Source: Paenibacillus sp. 37
GTDB taxonomy: Bacteria > Bacillota > Bacilli > Paenibacillales > Paenibacillaceae
Assembly (NCBI RefSeq): GCF_008386395.1
Contig: NZ_CP043761.1
Coordinates: 5,580,001 to 5,644,000 of the forward strand
Length of the DNA: 64,000 nt
Direction of reading: 5' to 3'
Positions 60,607-64,000 of this stretch are shown piece by piece. The notes under the pieces were generated by a model. The model searched no databases. It worked only from the letters and a program-made list of their open reading frames with translations, and was not told the DNA's origin. Position 1 is the first letter of the stretch. Each line of letters opens with the position of its first letter. Position numbers and translations under genes: made by a program.

Positions 60607-61230
60607 TTAGCCTTCAAGTCTGGATACAAGCGCTCTCAGCGCATGACCACGGTGGCTAATCGCCTGCTTTTGCTCCAGCGTCAGCTCTGCCATTGTCATT
60701 TCGTATTCAGGTACATAGAACAGTGGGTCATATCCAAAACCGCCAGCACCCGCAGCTTCAGCTGTAATCCAGCCTTCCGCAGTGCCTTCCGATTCATATT
60801 TATCACCTGTTGTCGGGTCGTACAGTACCAATGCGCAGACGAATCGAGCCGGACTTAAGAGCGGCTGCTCGGTGTCCTCACCGGATTTCAACGATTCCAG
60901 CGTCTCCAGCAACTTCGCATTGTTCTGTGCATCCGTTGCTCCTTCGCCTGCATATCTCGCTGAATAAACTCCGGGCTCCCCGTCCAACAGATCTACGCAG
61001 AGTCCAGAATCGTCTGCCAGTACGGGCAAACCAAGCGCGTCGCCTACTGCCTTGGCTTTCTTCCAGGCATTTTCCGCAAACGTTACGCCATCTTCCACCA
61101 CATCCGGCAGCTCCGGATAGTCAAACATGCTCTTGACCTCTTTGCCAAGCGGTGCGAAAGCATGAGCGAATTCACGGACTTTACCCGCATTGCGGGTAGC
61201 AACAATGAGGATTGGGCTGTCCAAACTCAT
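60607..61230 (-). CDS. rdgB: RdgB/HAM1-type XTP/dITP pyrophosphatase
   Basis: Cleans non-canonical purine nucleotides (XTP, dITP) from the pool. It is 207 residues. Motifs: VATRNAGKVREF at the N-terminus, LADDSGLCVDLLDGEPGVYSARYAG, and GFGYDPLFYVPEYEMTMAEL with HRGHAL near the end. The ATG follows AGGGGAAGC and lies 1 bp after the rph stop, as rph-ysnA in B. subtilis. Confidence 0.96.
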   Translation of the reverse strand: MSLDSPILIVATRNAGKVREFAHAFAPLGKEVKSMFDYPELPDVVEDGVTFAENAWKKAKAVGDALGLPVLADDSGLCVDLLDGEPGVYSARYAGEGATDAQNNAKLLETLESLKSGEDTEQPLLSPARFVCALVLYDPTTGDKYESEGTAEGWITAEAAGAGGFGYDPLFYVPEYEMTMAELTLEQKQAISHRGHALRALVSRLEG

Positions 61231-61231
61231 C

Positions 61232-61987
61232 TTACGCTTCCCCTAATCCACGCGCGCCAATCTTGAGCGCAATCGGGCCGAGCACTTCTTTTTGACGCTC
61301 GATCATCTCCAGAATTCCCTGCTCACCAAGTTCCAACATCGCGTTTAGCTCCCGGCGATCAAATGGAGCTTCCTCACCTGTTCCCTGAAGCTCGACGTAT
61401 TTACCGCCGCCTGTCATCACCAGGTTCATGTCTACCTTGGCTTTGGAATCTTCATCATAGTTCAAATCCAGTACAGGCTGTTCACCCACAACGCCCACAC
61501 TTACTGCGGCAATGAAATCCGTAATCGGGAACACTTGCAGTTTGTGCTGTTGAGAGATCTTGTTCACGGCAAGCGCCAGCGCTACAAACGCACCGGTAAT
61601 GGACGTTGTGCGTGTGCCTCCGTCAGCTTGAATAACATCACAGTCCAGCGTAATCGTACGCTCACCAAGAGCCTGCAGATTAACTACCGAGCGCAGTGCC
61701 CGACCAATCAGACGCTGGATTTCCATGGTGCGTCCAGTTAATTTCCCGCGATTGGCTTCACGTTGGTTCCGAGTATGTGTTGCACGTGGCAACATGGAAT
61801 ATTCAGCTGTTACCCAGCCTTTTCCTTGCCCTTTCATAAAGGGAGGAACACGTTCCTCCACTGTAGCTGTACAGATCACCTTTGTATCTCCAACTTCAAT
61901 CAGTACAGAGCCCTCGGCGTATTTATTCGTGTTCACTGTTAAATTCAGCGGGCGCAGCTGTTCGCTGGTTCGTCCGTTTGATCTCAT
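61232..61987 (-). CDS. rph: Ribonuclease PH
   Basis: A phosphorolytic 3'-5' exoribonuclease that trims tRNA 3' ends, 251 residues. Motifs: the RxxEQLRPL start, [51 protein letters not shown], and [20 protein letters not shown]. Relevant to the tRNA-Arg genes here, which lack encoded CCA. First gene of the rph-rdgB pair, downstream of gerM as in B. subtilis. Confidence 0.97.
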   Translation of the reverse strand: MRSNGRTSEQLRPLNLTVNTNKYAEGSVLIEVGDTKVICTATVEERVPPFMKGQGKGWVTAEYSMLPRATHTRNQREANRGKLTGRTMEIQRLIGRALRSVVNLQALGERTITLDCDVIQADGGTRTTSITGAFVALALAVNKISQQHKLQVFPITDFIAAVSVGVVGEQPVLDLNYDEDSKAKVDMNLVMTGGGKYVELQGTGEEAPFDRRELNAMLELGEQGILEMIERQKEVLGPIALKIGARGLGEA

Positions 61988-62105
61988 ATTTTCTGCCTCC
62001 TACGACTTAAGCATCCTGTAATGTTGAGCTTGTTAACATTTTTACGAATCCCTTATATTTTACCAAAGAGTTCGATTAAAAGCATCCTTAAGCATTCCTT
62101 GCTCA

Positions 62106-63161
62106 TTAAATCGGAATTTCGTTGATATATTCAGGCTTGGAAACCGGCGCACTGTAATCCCGGTTGTCGTCACCCATGACCGTTTTTTGGCCATTCCATT
62201 CGATCTGCACTTTGGCATCCTTGCTGGCTGTGTTCTCCGCAGTAGTTAATACGACAGACTGTAACAGCTCGCTTGGCACAATATCCCCTTCGGCAAACAT
62301 ATCATCTTTCAAGGCAACCGTTACCGTGCCATCCTCTGCCGTTTTGACCGATTGCAGCTCTGTTCCGCCTGTCATGACCTCTTCCAATTCGCCACCTTTG
62401 TCAGGTCCCTTGATCAGTTCATTCAATGCTGCCTGCACCCGATCTTCACCAGGTGTAACCAGACGTGTCACCGGAACATAATATTGGATGCCTGCCGGCG
62501 AAGCAGCGGAGAAATAAACCGTTACCGGGCTGCTGTTCGTCACAAACGTTTCACCCAGATCCAGATTGATTCCCACAGCCCGATTCAGCGGTTCAGGCAG
62601 CGGCGTGCTGTTCACCGGCATTTGTGTTAACTTTTTGCCATCCACCCAGATCTGCACATTCTCCACATCAGGCGTTCCCGTCAATGTCCACGTGACAGCT
62701 TCTAGCATTTTCCGTTCTTCCTTCGCATCATACTTGGCAAAATTACCCGAGAACTCAACGACCGCCAGCTTATCATCCGCGTGAATCGTTACATTCTGCA
62801 CAACCGTTCCCTGCGGGAGAACGCCCTGGAATCCTTCAGGCAGCATACCTGCATAGGCCCCGCCTGTGACAAGTGTATCCAGTGCTGTCTTTGGACTGCT
62901 GGCGTCTGTTCCAGAAGGAAGTGTCAGGGATACCGGAGCGAGCAGCCCCTGCTGGTCTTGCAGATATACCGTCGTTAATGGGAGCGTTGCGAGCGCACCA
63001 TTCCCTTCGGCTGCTTGAATCATGGCTGCTTCCTGAATAGGCGGTGGTGGATCAACAGCTTCGGAAGACTGTGCTCCAAACATGCCGCAGCCTGACAATA
63101 CCATAGGAATACTCAGCAGCGCTGCTGCCGATACCGTACGCAAAGATTGGATCTTTCTCAT
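62106..63161 (-). CDS. gerM: GerM-like lipoprotein with two GerMN domains
   Basis: 351 residues from the ATG at 63161 after AGGGGGAAC. A lipobox (VLSGCG) follows a hydrophobic segment, so it is a membrane-anchored lipoprotein. Two GerMN-type domains: TVYLQDQQGLLAPVSLTLPSGTDASS with ALDTLVTGG, then TVYFSAASPAGIQYYVPVTRLV with ALNELIKGP. In B. subtilis GerM acts in the forespore-mother cell channel during engulfment and is needed for germination. A Pro-rich linker follows the lipid Cys. Confidence 0.92.
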   Translation of the reverse strand: MRKIQSLRTVSAAALLSIPMVLSGCGMFGAQSSEAVDPPPPIQEAAMIQAAEGNGALATLPLTTVYLQDQQGLLAPVSLTLPSGTDASSPKTALDTLVTGGAYAGMLPEGFQGVLPQGTVVQNVTIHADDKLAVVEFSGNFAKYDAKEERKMLEAVTWTLTGTPDVENVQIWVDGKKLTQMPVNSTPLPEPLNRAVGINLDLGETFVTNSSPVTVYFSAASPAGIQYYVPVTRLVTPGEDRVQAALNELIKGPDKGGELEEVMTGGTELQSVKTAEDGTVTVALKDDMFAEGDIVPSELLQSVVLTTAENTASKDAKVQIEWNGQKTVMGDDNRDYSAPVSKPEYINEIPI

Positions 63162-63349
63162 GATCACGTTCCCCCTCATCATTTTTACAGTTTGTACTAC
63201 CATGTATACGAGCCTTTGTCCAAAAAATAACTAAAAGATAATCGCTTCGCTAAAAACTTATATATTATCTTAAAGAAACGTAAAACAGGTTAATAACGTA
63301 TTAGGAAGCAAGAGTAGGGACATTGCTAACTTCAGAGGAGGAATCGCCC

Positions 63350-63916
63350 ATGGAACATCCTGAGCAAGAAAAAATCCCTTACAGCCTGAATAGCCGCAAA
63401 GTGGCGGAGGCAACAAGGGAATGGCTGCATAAGCGGGGCGTCACGATCCCTGAGATCGCAGAGCTGGTCATGTTATTGCAGAAAAAATATTATCCAGGTC
63501 TTACGATGGAAGAATGTATCGAAAATGTGGAGATGGTTCTCCGTAAACGTGAGGTACAGAACGCTGTTCTGACCGGGATTCAGCTTGATATTCTGGCAGA
63601 ACAGGGGCAGCTCATATCTCCTTTGCAGGAGATGATTGAGAACGATGAAGGACTGTATGGCGTGGATGAGATTTTGGCATTCTCCATCGTCAATGTATAT
63701 GGCAGCATTGGATTTACGAATTATGGTTATGTGGACAAGCTGAAACCAGGGGTGCTTGAACGACTTAATGACAAGAGCCTGGGCCCTGTCCACACGTTCT
63801 TCGATGATATTGTCGGTGCGATTGCATCGGCAGCGAGCAGTCGGATCGCCCATCGCAAACAATCCGAGCTTGAAGAAGCACTGGGAGAAAAACCTGTCAG
63901 TGATGACACGGTATAA
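63350..63916 (+). CDS. YutG-like phosphatidylglycerophosphatase A family protein
   Basis: 188 residues from the ATG at 63350, preceded by AGAGGAGGAATCG. It closely follows B. subtilis YutG: RGVTIPEIAELVMLLQKKYYPGLTMEECIENVEMVLRKREVQNAVLTG, then YGVDEILAFSIVNVYGSIGFTNYGYVDK and HTFFDDIVGAIASAASSRIAHRK. The family includes PgpA, which makes phosphatidylglycerol from its phosphate; whether the YutG branch has this activity is not settled. Divergent from gerM. The last 80 bp of the window hold nothing I can call. Confidence 0.88.
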   Translation: MEHPEQEKIPYSLNSRKVAEATREWLHKRGVTIPEIAELVMLLQKKYYPGLTMEECIENVEMVLRKREVQNAVLTGIQLDILAEQGQLISPLQEMIENDEGLYGVDEILAFSIVNVYGSIGFTNYGYVDKLKPGVLERLNDKSLGPVHTFFDDIVGAIASAASSRIAHRKQSELEEALGEKPVSDDTV

Positions 63917-64000
63917 TGCGTAACTCGTTTCATGTCTGATGCCATGTGGAACATTGAACATGTGTAAGGACGCTTTTTGAAATAACTGTTTAATAAAATA

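Overview
The window looks like a chromosomal segment of a Paenibacillus-type, spore-forming Firmicute. I infer this from gene content and order. From about 0 to 41 kb, and again from 60.6 to 64 kb, it follows the Bacillus subtilis block rpmA-prp-rplU / spoIVFB-spoIVFA / minD-minC / mreD-mreC-mreB / radC / maf / spoIIB / folC / valS / spoVID / hemL-hemB-hemD-hemC-hemX-hemA / engB / lonA / lonB / clpX / tig / ysoA ... rdgB / rph / gerM. Departures from B. subtilis include an RNase E/G gene beside rplU, clpP next to clpX, ispG between lonB and clpX, and siroheme genes inside the heme operon. Almost all genes here are on the minus strand.

Layout: 0-4.1 kb holds ribosomal proteins L27 and L21 with the L27-processing protease Prp, RNase E/G and the SpoIVFA/FB intramembrane protease pair. 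4.2-9.9 kb holds division-site and cell-shape genes (minDC, mreBCD, radC, maf). 9.9-19.2 kb holds a SPOR-domain sporulation protein, murC, folC, valS behind a valine T-box, and spoVID. 19.5-28.3 kb is the tetrapyrrole operon hemA-hemX-sirC-hemC-cobA/hemD-hemB-hemL-rluA. 28.6-41.3 kb holds speD, an unassigned gene, engB, and the proteostasis cluster tig-clpP-clpX-(ispG)-lonB-lonA.

41.3-60.6 kb is accessory DNA set into the conserved block. Its first part (41.5-49.3 kb) is bounded by two identical tRNA-Arg(UCU) genes in inverted orientation. Each tRNA is followed by tandem ~134-bp units that re-create the last 17 bp of the tRNA region plus a terminator hairpin. Between them lie an MFS transporter, a large secreted subtilisin-like protease and a methyltransferase. 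Next come small unassigned genes, an asparagine synthetase, a chemoreceptor and a five-gene cassette of the STM4011-STM4015 type (two radical SAM enzymes, a sulfatase/phosphatase-fold hydrolase, an ATP-grasp protein and a leucine-rich-repeat protein). I know of no assigned function for that cassette, and it is the best candidate for an undescribed pathway. Its STM4011 gene carries a single-base frameshift in this sequence.

The last 3.4 kb returns to the conserved block with rdgB, rph, gerM and a YutG/PgpA-type gene. I see no prophage, insertion-sequence transposase, CRISPR array, restriction system or rRNA gene.
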